A stretch of DNA of 64,000 nt from Streptomyces malaysiensis subsp. samsunensis (GTDB lineage: Bacteria > Actinomycetota > Actinomycetes > Streptomycetales > Streptomycetaceae), in assembly GCF_024519315.1 (NCBI RefSeq), contig NZ_JANIIC010000015.1, positions 62,001 to 126,000 of the forward strand. Direction: 5' to 3'. Positions within the stretch are counted from its first letter, which is position 1. Each line of letters begins with the position of its first letter. Shown in pieces: positions 49,097 to 58,406 of this stretch. Under the pieces are notes generated by a model, which saw only the letters and a list, made by a program, of their open reading frames with translations, was not told the DNA's origin and searched no databases. The position numbers and the translations under genes were made by a program.

Positions 49097-50971
49097 CTAG
49101 GCGCGGGCCGTCATGAAGTCCTTCGGCGCCAGGGCTCGTTTGACGATGCGGGTGTCGCCGATCCAGCCGTAGAAGCCCTGGCCGAACTTCTCCTCGAACT
49201 GGGTGGCACCGATCACAAAGGGCTTGCCGAGGGTGGCGATGCCCGTCGAGGGCTGGCCGGGGTTGCGGGCGATCTTCGAGCCGTCGACGTACACCACGGT
49301 GTGGTGGCCGTCGTTGACGACGGCGATATGGGTCCACCGGCCCACGGGCAGGGCGTGGCTCCAGGAGGTGGGATCGGCGTCCTGCACCTGGGGGTAGACC
49401 ACGAACTGGAGGAAGCGTTCGGGGGTCACATTGAGGCTGCACGTGGGCTCGTCGGGGGACCAGCCGGTGGTCTTGCCCGCGTCGCCGTTGCGGCCCTCCC
49501 AGCTGAGGATGCCCATCCAGGCGTGGTCGCCCTCGAAGGGTTCCGGGAGCTTGATGAATGTCTCGATGGTGTAGCCGCTCGTGAACTTCTCGGAGTTCAG
49601 CGGTGCGGTGGCGGAGGTGGTCAGGGTCGCGCCGCGGTCGGGCGCCTTGCCGCCGTCGAAGCGCAGACTGGCGTGGGCGGGCTGGTCGCGGTGGTGGTCG
49701 CCGGACCACGTCAGGATCTCGGGCTTGCTGTCGTGCAGCCGTGTCACCCGGAGGTCGTTGCCGTGGCCGGACAGGTCGCGGACCACCGTTTCCGTTCCGA
49801 CCGGTCCGTCCGCGCCCGCGCGGGAGGCGGTGCCCGAGGCGTCGAAGCGCCAGTACGCGAGGGTGCCGCGCGGCATGACCTCGGAAGCCGGGCGCGGCTT
49901 CCGCGGCACGACCGGCGCGAAGCCGGAGAAGCGGCGCTCGAAGTCGATGCCGAGGCTGAACCGGTCGGTGGGGCCGGTCAGCTCGATGGTCTCCGCCTCC
50001 AGAGGTGTTCTCTTCTCCGGGTCGCGGCTGAGGAACCAGGGCGAGAACGTCTCGACGTCGATCACGTTGCGGACGAGGTCGAAGGCGTAGAGGCGGATCA
50101 TCCCGGCGCCGCCGTAGTACCGGTCCTGGTAGTTGGTGATGTGGACGTGGACATCGTTGCCCTCGTCGTTGGTCAGGACGGTGCGCCCCGGGGGCCAGTA
50201 GTGGCCGCCGAGGGCGAGGAAGATCTGGTCGTTGCCGCGGATGAGGCCGTCCCACAGCCGGCGGCCGTTGTCCGAGAGCTGTGCGCTGCCCTCGTCGTCG
50301 GCCCAGACCAGGTCGTGGGTGGTGAGGATCGCGGGCAGTGTGGGGTGCGCGTCGAGCACCTTCTGCGCCCAGCTCAGCCCGGAGGCGGAGAGCCGCCAGT
50401 CGAGGGCGAGGACCAGCCACTCGCGCCCGCCCGCGGTCAGGACGTGGTAGCTGTTGTAGCCGTCGGACGAGGCGCCGCCGAAGGTGGGCATGGCGGAGAA
50501 CCGCCGCGGGCCGAAGGCGTCGAGATAGGCGCTGTCGCCGCGCTGGTCGTCGGTGCTGGAGTCGATGTCGTGGTTGCCGGCCAGGACGCTGTAGGGGACC
50601 TTGCCGTGGATGGTCCCGAACGTGGACGCGGCCAGCGCGATCTCGTCCCGCGAGCCGTGTTCCGTGACATCGCCGAGGTGCGTCATGAAGGCGATGTTGG
50701 CGTCCTCGCGCTGGGACACCAGATACCGGAAGGTGGCCCGCAGCGGTTCCGGGTCGGAGCTGTCGGCGTCGAAGAGGTACTGCGTATCCGGCAGGACCGC
50801 GAGGCTGAACCGCGGTGAGTCCTGGTCGTACCGGTGGCCGCCGGACTTCGCGGTGGCGGCGTGGCCGGGTGTCGTACCCGATGTGACGGCCACCGTGCCC
50901 GCGGCCGACACCGCGGCGGTGGCCCGCAGGAGTGTCCGTCTGCCCAGTTGGTTGCGTTCCGCCGCGTTCAT
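49097..50971 (-). CDS. Tat-exported metallophosphoesterase with C-terminal LamG domain
   Basis: 624 residues. Twin-arginine signal (RRTLLRATAAVSAAG, cleavage near residue 40). A calcineurin-like phosphoesterase domain (55-310) has metal motifs AVLPDTQYL, HLGDVTEHG, LAGNHDID, TTHDLVW and GGHYWPPG. A linker precedes a LamG/concanavalin-like domain (about 430-615: YTIETFIKLPEPFEGDHAWM; VGRWTHIAVVNDGHHTVVYV). It is probably a secreted phosphodiesterase or phosphatase tethered to a sugar or wall ligand. ATG 50971 has GGGAG upstream; the frame is open beyond it. Confidence 0.9.
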   Translation of the reverse strand: MNAAERNQLGRRTLLRATAAVSAAGTVAVTSGTTPGHAATAKSGGHRYDQDSPRFSLAVLPDTQYLFDADSSDPEPLRATFRYLVSQREDANIAFMTHLGDVTEHGSRDEIALAASTFGTIHGKVPYSVLAGNHDIDSSTDDQRGDSAYLDAFGPRRFSAMPTFGGASSDGYNSYHVLTAGGREWLVLALDWRLSASGLSWAQKVLDAHPTLPAILTTHDLVWADDEGSAQLSDNGRRLWDGLIRGNDQIFLALGGHYWPPGRTVLTNDEGNDVHVHITNYQDRYYGGAGMIRLYAFDLVRNVIDVETFSPWFLSRDPEKRTPLEAETIELTGPTDRFSLGIDFERRFSGFAPVVPRKPRPASEVMPRGTLAYWRFDASGTASRAGADGPVGTETVVRDLSGHGNDLRVTRLHDSKPEILTWSGDHHRDQPAHASLRFDGGKAPDRGATLTTSATAPLNSEKFTSGYTIETFIKLPEPFEGDHAWMGILSWEGRNGDAGKTTGWSPDEPTCSLNVTPERFLQFVVYPQVQDADPTSWSHALPVGRWTHIAVVNDGHHTVVYVDGSKIARNPGQPSTGIATLGKPFVIGATQFEEKFGQGFYGWIGDTRIVKRALAPKDFMTARA

Positions 50972-51625
50972 CCGCACTCCCGCGCATCGTGTGAAGAATC
51001 GGTGACCTCGGCTCGCACTGTGGTCAAGGGCCGTGACCACGTGGGGGCGGCCAGATGAACGGCGCCTGATCCGTTGCGGGCGGAACGGCCGTAGGGGGGA
51101 GACGACTTGGCGGGCCCTCCGCGGCCGATATTCCTTCAACTTTCATATTTCTCTGGGTCATCCGGGGGAGATGGTCCGCCGTCGGTGCAGTGGCCATGAG
51201 AGCGTGTCTCGTCAATTACTACGGATAACCGTATTAGTAATTTGGCGGTGATTATTTTCGGACGCTCCGGCGGTGGATCCGGCGGTCCATCCGCGAAATC
51301 CAGCCGAATCCACCTCCACAAGCAACCTCCGTACGGTCGCGGACATGCCAATTTCCCATCGGGGCCTGTTCCGTGGAGGCGCCGCACGGCGGCGTAAAGC
51401 CCGTCAGCGCGCGTCGTCGGAGGTGGCGGCGGTCGGGCGGGGCGGCACCGGGGGAGCGGGTGCCGATCGCGCCGCCCACGGTGCTTTGTCATCGCTTTAA
51501 CCACGCTATGTGTGAGCTTTATTCAGCTATGACGAACGCAATTCCTAGGGAATTCCAGGTTTTCCGGCCTGGCATGCTGGCCCTGAAAGTCGCCTCGGGG
51601 GAGGACACAGAGAAAGGTTCAGAAG
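50972..51625. other. 654-bp intergenic region, partly AT-rich, with palindromes
   Basis: No credible gene is seen. AT-rich patches at about 51140-51160, 51210-51260 and 51485-51560 suggest divergent promoters. AATTCC-TAG-GGAATT (51540-51554) is a perfect 6-bp-arm palindrome, followed by CCAGG-N8-CCTGG (51555-51572). Both lie 50-85 bp before the methyltransferase gene, where a regulator could bind. Confidence 0.5.
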
Positions 51626-52747
51626 ATGCAGCGTTCCTTCGTCGCGGAGTTGGCGACACCGGGCCACAAGGTGCCCGTTCGGGCCTGCGATCTGGAGTCG
51701 AACCCGGTCTGGCTGTTCGCTTCGATCGGTGAGTATCCGGTGTACGACGACGTCGCCTACGAGGTGATGATCAAGGATGAGCGTCGGATGAACCGGTACT
51801 CCGAAGCCGTCCGGCGCTACGCCCCCGGCCGTACGGTGCTCGACATCGGCACGGGTCAGGACGCGGTGTGGGCACTGGCCACCGCCCGCGCCGGAGCGCG
51901 ACACGTATGGGCCGTGGAAGTCATCCCCAGGTCCGCGCAGATCGCCCGGAAGAACATCGAGCAGGCCGGTTTCGCCGACCGGATCACCGTGGTCGAGGGG
52001 CTGTCCACCGAGATCGAACTGCCCGAGCCCGTCGAGATGTGTGTCTCCGAGATCATCGGCACGCTCGGTGGCTCGGAGGGCGCCGGCCGCGTGCTGCGGG
52101 ACGCGCGGGAGCGCCTGGTGCGGCCCGGCGGGGTGTTCATCCCGCACCGCAGCGCCACCACGGCCGTCGCCCTCGATGTGAGCAGCGCCAACCTCGGCGA
52201 ACCGCTCGGCTTTCCGCCCCTGGTCCTCCCCTATGTGGAGAAGGTGTTCGCCTCGGTGGGCCGTCCCTTCGATCTGCGGCTGGTCCTCGAGGGGGTGCAG
52301 GACAATCCGAAGGTGCGGGAGCGGGCGTATCTGTCCGACGTCGTCGAGGTGGAGCCGCTGGAGTTCAACGGCGATCTGCACCCGGAGGGCGTCGACGCCG
52401 CCGAGCTCACCTTCACCCGGGAGGGCCGCTTCTCCGGGCTCGCGCTGGGCATGCGGCTGTGGGTGGCCGAGGACGATGAGCCGATCGACTCGCTGTTCCA
52501 GCCGAGCAGTTGGACCCCGGCGTACGCCCCGCTGGCGGAGGAGGGTCTGCCGGTGCGGCCGGGCGACCGGTTCGAGTTCGACTTCACCACGGTGGTGAGC
52601 GACGACGGCGTACACCCCGACTACGGACTCGTCGGCGAACTGCACCGGGCCGGCGCCCGGCCGGCGCCGCTGAGCTGGGGCTCGACACACCATGCGGACG
52701 GTTTCCGTACGACGCCCTTCTACCGCTCGCTGTTCCCCCGGCCCTGA
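51626..52747 (+). CDS. PRMT-like SAM-dependent methyltransferase
   Basis: 373 residues. An N-terminal segment, VAYEVMIKDERRMNRYSEAV, resembles the D-x-x-R-x-x-x-Y motif of protein arginine methyltransferases. SAM motif I is VLDIGTGQDAVWALATARAG. The double-E-like loop SEIIGTLGGSEG has two glutamates, spaced as in PRMTs. A C-terminal beta-barrel-like half follows. The substrate may be a protein or a natural product; no partner gene is next to it. RBS AGAAAGG lies before ATG 51626. Low-GC upstream DNA hints at separate regulation or acquisition. Confidence 0.82.
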   Translation: MQRSFVAELATPGHKVPVRACDLESNPVWLFASIGEYPVYDDVAYEVMIKDERRMNRYSEAVRRYAPGRTVLDIGTGQDAVWALATARAGARHVWAVEVIPRSAQIARKNIEQAGFADRITVVEGLSTEIELPEPVEMCVSEIIGTLGGSEGAGRVLRDARERLVRPGGVFIPHRSATTAVALDVSSANLGEPLGFPPLVLPYVEKVFASVGRPFDLRLVLEGVQDNPKVRERAYLSDVVEVEPLEFNGDLHPEGVDAAELTFTREGRFSGLALGMRLWVAEDDEPIDSLFQPSSWTPAYAPLAEEGLPVRPGDRFEFDFTTVVSDDGVHPDYGLVGELHRAGARPAPLSWGSTHHADGFRTTPFYRSLFPRP

Positions 52748-52938
52748 CGCGTCAGAGGTGGCAGCCGTCCGGCTTCGGCTGTGCCCAGCCGGCCGGGCGC
52801 CTCCACACCGCTCGAGCCCGTTCACCGGGACAGTTCCGTCAGGCGGTACGGCGCCTTCGGCCGGAGGGGAACATGAAGGTCACTGCGGCCTCGCCCGGCC
52901 CGCCGTCGCTCGCCACGTTCCATGTCGCGGAACGAAAG

Positions 52939-52968
52939 TTGGCTCGCGGCGGGTGGCGCGTCTATACC
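52939..52968 (+). promoter_or_regulatory. Candidate promoter of the meta-cleavage trio
   Basis: TTGGCT (52939-52944), 18 nt, and TATACC (52963-52968). It lies about 55 bp before the GTG of the hydratase gene and is the only clear -10 in the 279-bp gap. Confidence 0.5.
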
Positions 52969-53026
52969 GGAGGCACATCGAGAGCGCAGGGGCCCGGCCC
53001 CCATGTTCTTCCTCAGGAGGTTGCCC

Positions 53027-53887
53027 GTGCCGAATGTTCCCGGCCACGTCCCGCAGGACGCCTTTCCCGCGGCCGTGGTCAAGGTCGCCGACGCGCTCGC
53101 GGACGCCGCCCGCCGCGGGACCCCGTGTCCGCCGGTGCGCACACTCCTGACCGATGGTGCCGATGGTGCCGATGGTGCCGAAGGCGGCATCGAGGCCGCC
53201 TACGCGGTGCAGCGGCTGAATCTGCAACGCGAGCAGGCCACCGGCCGCCGGATCGTCGGCCGGAAGATCGGTCTGACCTCTCCCGCCGTGCAGCGCCAAC
53301 TCGGCGTGGACCAGCCGGACTTCGGCGCGCTGTTCGCGGACATGGCCGTACCGGAGGGCGGCGAGGTGCCCGCCGGACGGCTGCTCCAGCCCAAGGTGGA
53401 GGCCGAGGTGGCGCTCGTGCTCGGCCACGACCTGCCACACCGCCGGTGCACCGTCGTGGACCTGCTGCGCGCCACGGACTTCGCGCTGCCCGCGCTGGAG
53501 ATCGTCGACAGCCGGGTGCGGGACTGGGACATCTCCATCGTCGACACCGTCGCCGACAACGCCTCCTGCGGGCTGTACGTCCTCGGCGCCTCCCCGGTGC
53601 CGCTGGCCGGGCTCAACCTGCGCTCCGTGCGGATGACCATGACACGCAACGGCGAGACGGCCTCCCAGGGGACCGGTGCCGACTGTCTCGGCAGCCCGCT
53701 CAACGCGGCCGTCTGGCTGGCCTCGGCCCTCGCCGAGCGCGGCGATCCGCTGCGGGCGGGCGACCTCGTCCTGACCGGGGCGCTGGGACCGATGGTCCCC
53801 GCCGCCCCGGGCGATGTGTTCCACGCCCGGATCTCGGACCTGGGCGCCGTGGAGGTCCGGTTCGCCGCGGAAGGAGACCACCGGTGA
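53027..53887 (+). CDS. 2-keto-4-pentenoate hydratase (MhpD/XylJ type)
   Basis: 286 residues of the FAH-like hydratase family, including GRKIGLTSPAVQRQLGVDQP, the metal-binding LQPKVEAEVALVLGHDLP, ALEIVDSRVRDWDISIVDTV, DNASCGLYVLGASP and LTGALGPMVPAAPGD. It adds water to 2-hydroxypenta-2,4-dienoate to give 4-hydroxy-2-oxovalerate in aromatic meta-cleavage pathways. An Asp-Gly-Ala repeat (DGADGADGAEGG) sits near residue 45. GTG 53027 has CAGGAGG 6 nt upstream; the frame is open to 52922. It overlaps the next gene (GTGA). Confidence 0.9.
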   Translation: MPNVPGHVPQDAFPAAVVKVADALADAARRGTPCPPVRTLLTDGADGADGAEGGIEAAYAVQRLNLQREQATGRRIVGRKIGLTSPAVQRQLGVDQPDFGALFADMAVPEGGEVPAGRLLQPKVEAEVALVLGHDLPHRRCTVVDLLRATDFALPALEIVDSRVRDWDISIVDTVADNASCGLYVLGASPVPLAGLNLRSVRMTMTRNGETASQGTGADCLGSPLNAAVWLASALAERGDPLRAGDLVLTGALGPMVPAAPGDVFHARISDLGAVEVRFAAEGDHR

Positions 53888-54849
53888 GCGGCGCGACGAA
53901 CACCCGCACCAAGGTGGCGGTCATCGGGTCCGGCAACATCGGCACCGATCTCATGATCAAGGTGCTGCGGCTCTCCGACACCCTGGAGATCACCGCGCTG
54001 GCCGGGATCGACCCCGACTCCGACGGTCTGGCCCGCGCCCGCCGCCTCAAGGTGGCCACCACCCATGAGGGCGTGGACGGGCTGGTGGCGATGGACGAGT
54101 TCGCGGATGTGGAGATCGTCTTCGACGCGACCTCCGCCGGTGCCCACCAGCGCCACGACGAGGTGCTGCGCCCCCTCGGCCGTACCCTCGTCGACCTCAC
54201 CCCGGCGGCCATCGGCCCCTATGTGGTGCCCCCGGTCAACGGCGACGCCCACCTCGGCGCGCCCAATGTCAACATGGTCACCTGCGGCGGCCAGGCCACC
54301 ATCCCGATCGTCGCCGCGGTGGGCGCGGTTGCCCCCCTCCACTACGGGGAGATCGTCGCCTCCATCTCCTCCCGCTCCGCGGGCCCCGGCACCCGGGCGA
54401 ACATCGACGAGTTCACCGAGACCACCGCCTCCGCCATCGAGCGCGTCGGCGGCGCCGCCCGCGGCAAGGCCATCATCGTCCTCAACCCGGCCGAACCACC
54501 GCTGATCATGCGCGACACCGTGCACTGCCTGGTCTCGGGCTGCGCCACCGAGGAGGTCACCACCGCCGTCGAGGACATGGTCGGCCGGGTCCAGGCGTAC
54601 GTACCCGGCTACCGCCTCAAGCAGAAGGTGCAGTTCGACCAGGTGGGGTCCGACGACCCGCTGCGCTCCCTGCTGCCCGCCGACGCCACGCACACCGACG
54701 CGGTGAAGGTATCGGTCTTCCTCGAGGTCGAGGGCGCCGCCCACTACCTCCCGGCCTACGCCGGAAACCTCGACATCATGACCTCGGCCGCGCTGCGCAC
54801 CGCGGAGCGCATGGCCGCCCACCGCACCGGCGAGGAGGCCGCACGATGA
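53884..54849 (+). CDS. Acetaldehyde dehydrogenase (acylating), DmpF/MhpF type
   Basis: 321 residues. The NAD-binding VAVIGSGNIGTDLMIKVLR is followed by the family-typical DPDSDGLARARRLKVATTHE. The catalytic cysteine is Cys134 in NMVTCGGQATIPIV. NEFTETT-like IDEFTETTASAIERVGGA and IIVLNPAEPPLIMRDTVHC follow. It converts acetaldehyde to acetyl-CoA, channelled from the aldolase partner. GTG 53884 overlaps the hydratase stop; ATG of the aldolase overlaps its own stop. The complex acts in the cytosol. Confidence 0.94.
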   Translation: MSGATNTRTKVAVIGSGNIGTDLMIKVLRLSDTLEITALAGIDPDSDGLARARRLKVATTHEGVDGLVAMDEFADVEIVFDATSAGAHQRHDEVLRPLGRTLVDLTPAAIGPYVVPPVNGDAHLGAPNVNMVTCGGQATIPIVAAVGAVAPLHYGEIVASISSRSAGPGTRANIDEFTETTASAIERVGGAARGKAIIVLNPAEPPLIMRDTVHCLVSGCATEEVTTAVEDMVGRVQAYVPGYRLKQKVQFDQVGSDDPLRSLLPADATHTDAVKVSVFLEVEGAAHYLPAYAGNLDIMTSAALRTAERMAAHRTGEEAAR

Positions 54850-55901
54850 CCACGCCCGACGCCGGCGCCACCGCCGCCGCTCCGCCCGCCCTGTACATCC
54901 AGGACGTGACCCTGCGGGACGGCATGCACGCCATCCGCCACCGCTACACCGTCGAGCAGGCCCGCACCATCGCCGCCGCCCTGGACGCCGCCGGGGTGGC
55001 CGCGATCGAGATCGCCCACGGCGACGGCCTGTCCGGCTCCAGCATCACCTACGGAATCGGCGCCCACACCGACTGGGACTGGATCGAGGCCGTCGTCGAA
55101 GCCACCGGCAAGGCGACCCCCACCACGCTGCTGCTGCCGGGCATCGGCACCCTGCACGACCTGAAGCGGGCCCATGCCCTCGGCATCGGCTCCGTGCGCA
55201 TCGCAACCCACTGCACCGAGGCCGACATCTCCGCCCAGCACATCTCCGCCGCCCGCGAGATGGGCATGGACGTGGCCGGGTTCCTGATGATGTCCCATAT
55301 GGCCGAACCGGCCGAACTCGCCCGCCAGGCCAAGCTGATGGAGTCCTACGGCGCCCACTGCGTGTACGTCACCGACTCCGGCGGCCGGCTGACCATGGAC
55401 GCTGTCCGGGACCGCTTCCGCGCCTACCGCGATGTGCTCGACCCGAACACCGAACTCGGCATCCACGCCCACCACAACCTCGCCCTCGGCGTGGCCAACA
55501 CCGTGGTCGCCGTCGAGAACGGCGTCACCCGCGTCGACGCCTCCCTCGCGGGCCAGGGCGCCGGGGCGGGCAACTGCCCGCTGGAGGCGTTCATCGCGGT
55601 GGCCGACCTGATGGGCTGGAAACACGGCTGCGATCTGTTCCCGCTGATGGACGCCGCCGACGACCTCGTCCGGCCGCTCCAGGACCGTGAGGTCCGCGTC
55701 GACCGCGAGACCCTCACCCTCGGCTACGCGGGCGTGTACTCCAGCTTCCTGCGCCACGCCGAGACCGCAGCGGCCCGCCACGGGCTGGACACCCGCGCGA
55801 TCCTGGTCGAGGTCGGCCGCCGCAAGATGGTCGGCGGCCAGGAAGACATGATCACGGACATCGCACTCGACCTGACCGCCCGCCCGAACACCGCCTCCTG
55901 A
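54846..55901 (+). CDS. 4-hydroxy-2-oxovalerate aldolase, DmpG/MhpE type
   Basis: 351 residues. The HMGL-like TIM barrel opens with IQDVTLRDGMHAIRHRYTVE. The metal site is LGIHAHHNLALGVANTVVAV, followed by VTRVDASLAGQGAGAGNCPL and a C-terminal DmpG communication domain (from about 290) that docks with the dehydrogenase. It splits 4-hydroxy-2-oxovalerate to pyruvate and acetaldehyde. ATGA overlap with the preceding gene. The window holds no ring-cleavage dioxygenase or hydrolase, so the upstream substrate supply must come from elsewhere. Confidence 0.94.
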   Translation: MTTPDAGATAAAPPALYIQDVTLRDGMHAIRHRYTVEQARTIAAALDAAGVAAIEIAHGDGLSGSSITYGIGAHTDWDWIEAVVEATGKATPTTLLLPGIGTLHDLKRAHALGIGSVRIATHCTEADISAQHISAAREMGMDVAGFLMMSHMAEPAELARQAKLMESYGAHCVYVTDSGGRLTMDAVRDRFRAYRDVLDPNTELGIHAHHNLALGVANTVVAVENGVTRVDASLAGQGAGAGNCPLEAFIAVADLMGWKHGCDLFPLMDAADDLVRPLQDREVRVDRETLTLGYAGVYSSFLRHAETAAARHGLDTRAILVEVGRRKMVGGQEDMITDIALDLTARPNTAS

Positions 55902-56096
55902 CCGCCCTGTCGGCCCCGGCCGTGTCCTCCGTGTCGGCTCCGCGGTGCTGCCCGCCCCGCGGCCGGACGGCGGCCGGTGACAGCGCCAGTCGCCGGCGCC
56001 CCGGCCGCGCACCGCCTACCGCGGTGGCGAACACATGGGCGCCGGCGATGCGGGAGCATCGGAGCGCGCTCGGACGCAGTGCTCAGGGCGCGGTGC

Positions 56097-56831
56097 TCAG
56101 GGCGCCGTGACGACCGCCCCGCCGCCCGCTCCGGCCGTGATCCTGCCGGGGCACAGCCCCCGTGCCGCGAGCCCGCTGAGGATCTGCGGCACGGCGGCGA
56201 CGGTGGTCTGGTAACCGCCGTCGTGCATGAGGATGATGCTGCCCGCCCGCATGGTGGCGGCGGCCTGGACGATCTGCTGGGTGCCGGCCCCGTTCCAGTC
56301 CTGGGAGTCCACGTTCCACAGCACCTCGGTCAGCCCGAGACGGGCCTCATCGGCCTTGACCTGGGCGTTGGTCTCCCCGTACGGCGGCCGGAACAGCGTG
56401 GGCGTCTGTCCGGTGATGCGCCGGACGGTGTTCTGGGTGCCCGCGATCTCGTTGTACGCCGCCGGTTCGCCGATCTGGGTGAGATGGGGATGCGTGGTGG
56501 TGTGATTGGCGATCCACATGCCCGCCGCCTGCTCGGCCCTGAGCAGATCCGGGTACTGCTCGGCGTGCTGCCCCCAGATGAAGAAGGTGGCCTTCGCGCC
56601 GCCCGCCCGCAGGGCGTTGAGCAGGGTCTGCGTCGACGACGGGTTCGGCCCGTCGTCGTACGTCAGACCCACGTATCCGTTCGGGCAGTCGGCCCAGGCC
56701 GTGTCGGTGCCCGCCGCGCCGGGCGTGGCCGCCGGGGACGGTGCGGCGGAGAAGGCCGCCAGGGCTGCCGTGGCCGCGGCCACGAGCGCGATCCGCAGGC
56801 GGTTTCCGCCGGCCTTTCCTCGTCCGGTCAT
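56097..56831 (-). CDS. Secreted polysaccharide deacetylase (CE4/NodB domain)
   Basis: 244 residues with a signal peptide (residues 1-36, RIALVAAATAALAAFSAAPS). The NodB domain has motif 1 TYDDGP, motif 2 NHTTTHPHL (H-S/T-x-x-H metal site), motif 3 RPPYGETNAQV, motif 4 near VDSQDWNGAG and motif 5 ILMHDGG. It removes acetyl groups from xylan, chitin or peptidoglycan in the presence of a metal. The neighbouring xylanase, 40 bp upstream on the same strand, favours acetylxylan as substrate. There is no carbohydrate-binding module. Confidence 0.92.
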   Translation of the reverse strand: MTGRGKAGGNRLRIALVAAATAALAAFSAAPSPAATPGAAGTDTAWADCPNGYVGLTYDDGPNPSSTQTLLNALRAGGAKATFFIWGQHAEQYPDLLRAEQAAGMWIANHTTTHPHLTQIGEPAAYNEIAGTQNTVRRITGQTPTLFRPPYGETNAQVKADEARLGLTEVLWNVDSQDWNGAGTQQIVQAAATMRAGSIILMHDGGYQTTVAAVPQILSGLAARGLCPGRITAGAGGGAVVTAP

Positions 56832-56871
56832 ATTCCCTCCTGAAGTGCGGGTGTTGTCGCCTGCCGGTCGG

Positions 56872-58260
56872 TTAGGAGGCGGTGCACGAGCCGACGGCGG
56901 GGGCCGACCAGTCCCCGTTCGCCATTACCGTGAAGCCGAAGCTGGTGGTCGCTCCGGCGCCCAGGTTGCCGTTGCCGTTGGGCCGCATCGTCATGACCTT
57001 GCCGCTGCCGTCCCAGCTGGGGCTGCCGTTCCAGGTCGTGGAGACGCTCTGGGCGGAACGCAGGGTCACCGTCACCGTCCAGCCGCTGATGGCGGAGGAT
57101 CCGGCCCGCACCGTCACCTGGCCGTTGAAGCGGTCGCCCCACCGCTGTGTCTCGGAGTACGTCGCGGTGCACGTCCTGCCACCGCCACCGCCACCGTCGT
57201 CGCCACCGCCGCCGGTGCCGCCCAGCGCGGTGAGCACCGCCTGGTAGGCGGGCTTCTTGCCGTAGTTGTCGTCGAACAGCAGCGGGGTGCCGCTGGCACG
57301 CCATGAGTACTTGTCGGGGATGCCCCATACGGTCATGCCGGTGCAGCGGGACACCGCCAGGCACGCCTGTGTGACACGGCGGTAGTTGTCGGCCTGGGCC
57401 GAACCGGAGCCCTCGATGTCCAGCTCGGTGATCTGCACATCCACGCCGAGGTCGGCGAAGCGCTGGAGGTTCTGCTGGTAGTCGCCCGGGACCGGGGACT
57501 GGCTGTTGAAGTGCGACTGGAAGCCCACGCAGTCGATCGGCACCCCGCGGGCCTTGAAGTCCTTGACCAGGTTGTAGACCGCGTTGCTCTTCGCATTCTG
57601 ACCGTCGGTGTTGTAGTCGTTGTAGCAGAGTTTGGCGTTGGGGTCGGCCGCACGCGCGGTGCGGAACGCCTCCTCGATGAAGCCGTTGCCCAGCTTGTCC
57701 TGGAACGGCGAGCTGCGCCGGGCGCCACTGTTGCCGTCCTGGAACGCCTCGTTGACCACGTCCCAGGCGTAGATCTTGCCCTGGTAGTGCTGCATCACCT
57801 TGGTGATGTGGTTGTTCATCGCCGAACGCAGGTCGGTGGCGTTCAAACCGCCCACCCAGCCGGGCAGTTGGGAGTGCCAGACCAGTGTGTGGCCACGGAT
57901 CTGCATGCTCTTGCCCTGGGCGTGGCCGACGATCTGGTCGGCGCGGGAGAAGTTGAACGAGTCGCGGGAGCTTTCGACGGCGTCCCACTTCATCTCGTTC
58001 TCGGGGGTGACTGAGTTGAACTCGGTGTCCAGTGTGGCGGCGTACTGGGACTCGCCGAGGTGGTTGGCGGCCACGGCGGCACCGAAGTACCGGCCCTTGG
58101 CCGCCGCCGCGCCACCGAGGGTGCTCGCCGCGTTGGCGGGACCGGACAGGCTCAGAACACCGGCGGCGGTGAGCAAGCCGACGACACCGAGGCTGAGCGC
58201 CCTCCGGACGGGTAAGCGGAAACGCCTCTCCGCGCGTTCCTGACAGGAGTCGATGACCAT
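56872..58260 (-). CDS. xlnA: Secreted GH10 endo-1,4-beta-xylanase with CBM2
   Basis: 462 residues. Signal peptide to about residue 44 (SGPANAA). GH10 barrel (50-345) with acid/base Glu171 in WDVVNEAFQDG and nucleophile Glu279 in QITELDIEGSG. A short Gly/Asp linker (GGTGGGGDDGGGGGG) leads to a C-terminal CBM2 (about 365-462; cysteines at both ends, conserved WNGSPSWDGSG and FGFTVMANGDW). It cuts xylan backbones. ATG 58260 has a weak GGGAC site. A clear promoter lies at 58407-58435. The deacetylase gene follows 40 bp downstream. Confidence 0.95.
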   Translation of the reverse strand: MVIDSCQERAERRFRLPVRRALSLGVVGLLTAAGVLSLSGPANAASTLGGAAAAKGRYFGAAVAANHLGESQYAATLDTEFNSVTPENEMKWDAVESSRDSFNFSRADQIVGHAQGKSMQIRGHTLVWHSQLPGWVGGLNATDLRSAMNNHITKVMQHYQGKIYAWDVVNEAFQDGNSGARRSSPFQDKLGNGFIEEAFRTARAADPNAKLCYNDYNTDGQNAKSNAVYNLVKDFKARGVPIDCVGFQSHFNSQSPVPGDYQQNLQRFADLGVDVQITELDIEGSGSAQADNYRRVTQACLAVSRCTGMTVWGIPDKYSWRASGTPLLFDDNYGKKPAYQAVLTALGGTGGGGDDGGGGGGRTCTATYSETQRWGDRFNGQVTVRAGSSAISGWTVTVTLRSAQSVSTTWNGSPSWDGSGKVMTMRPNGNGNLGAGATTSFGFTVMANGDWSAPAVGSCTAS

Positions 58261-58406
58261 TGCTGTCCCTTCTTCGGGGGCCGAACGCTGTCGAGCGGAT
58301 CGTCCGGCCGTGCTGGGGGTGCACCTTTTCGCGGGACTGCCGACCCGCCCGGGGGCCGGTGGGCGGGTGGTGGCAGTGGTGTGCCGATGGGCAGCGATCG
58401 ATGCGG

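Noticed and set aside
51136..51504. Minus-strand frame in the AT-richer intergenic region
   Set aside because: Poor codon bias, no RBS and no recognisable sequence.
53152..53181. Repeat GATGGTGCC as a mobile or regulatory element
   Set aside because: It is a short in-frame Asp-Gly-Ala codon repeat inside the hydratase gene.
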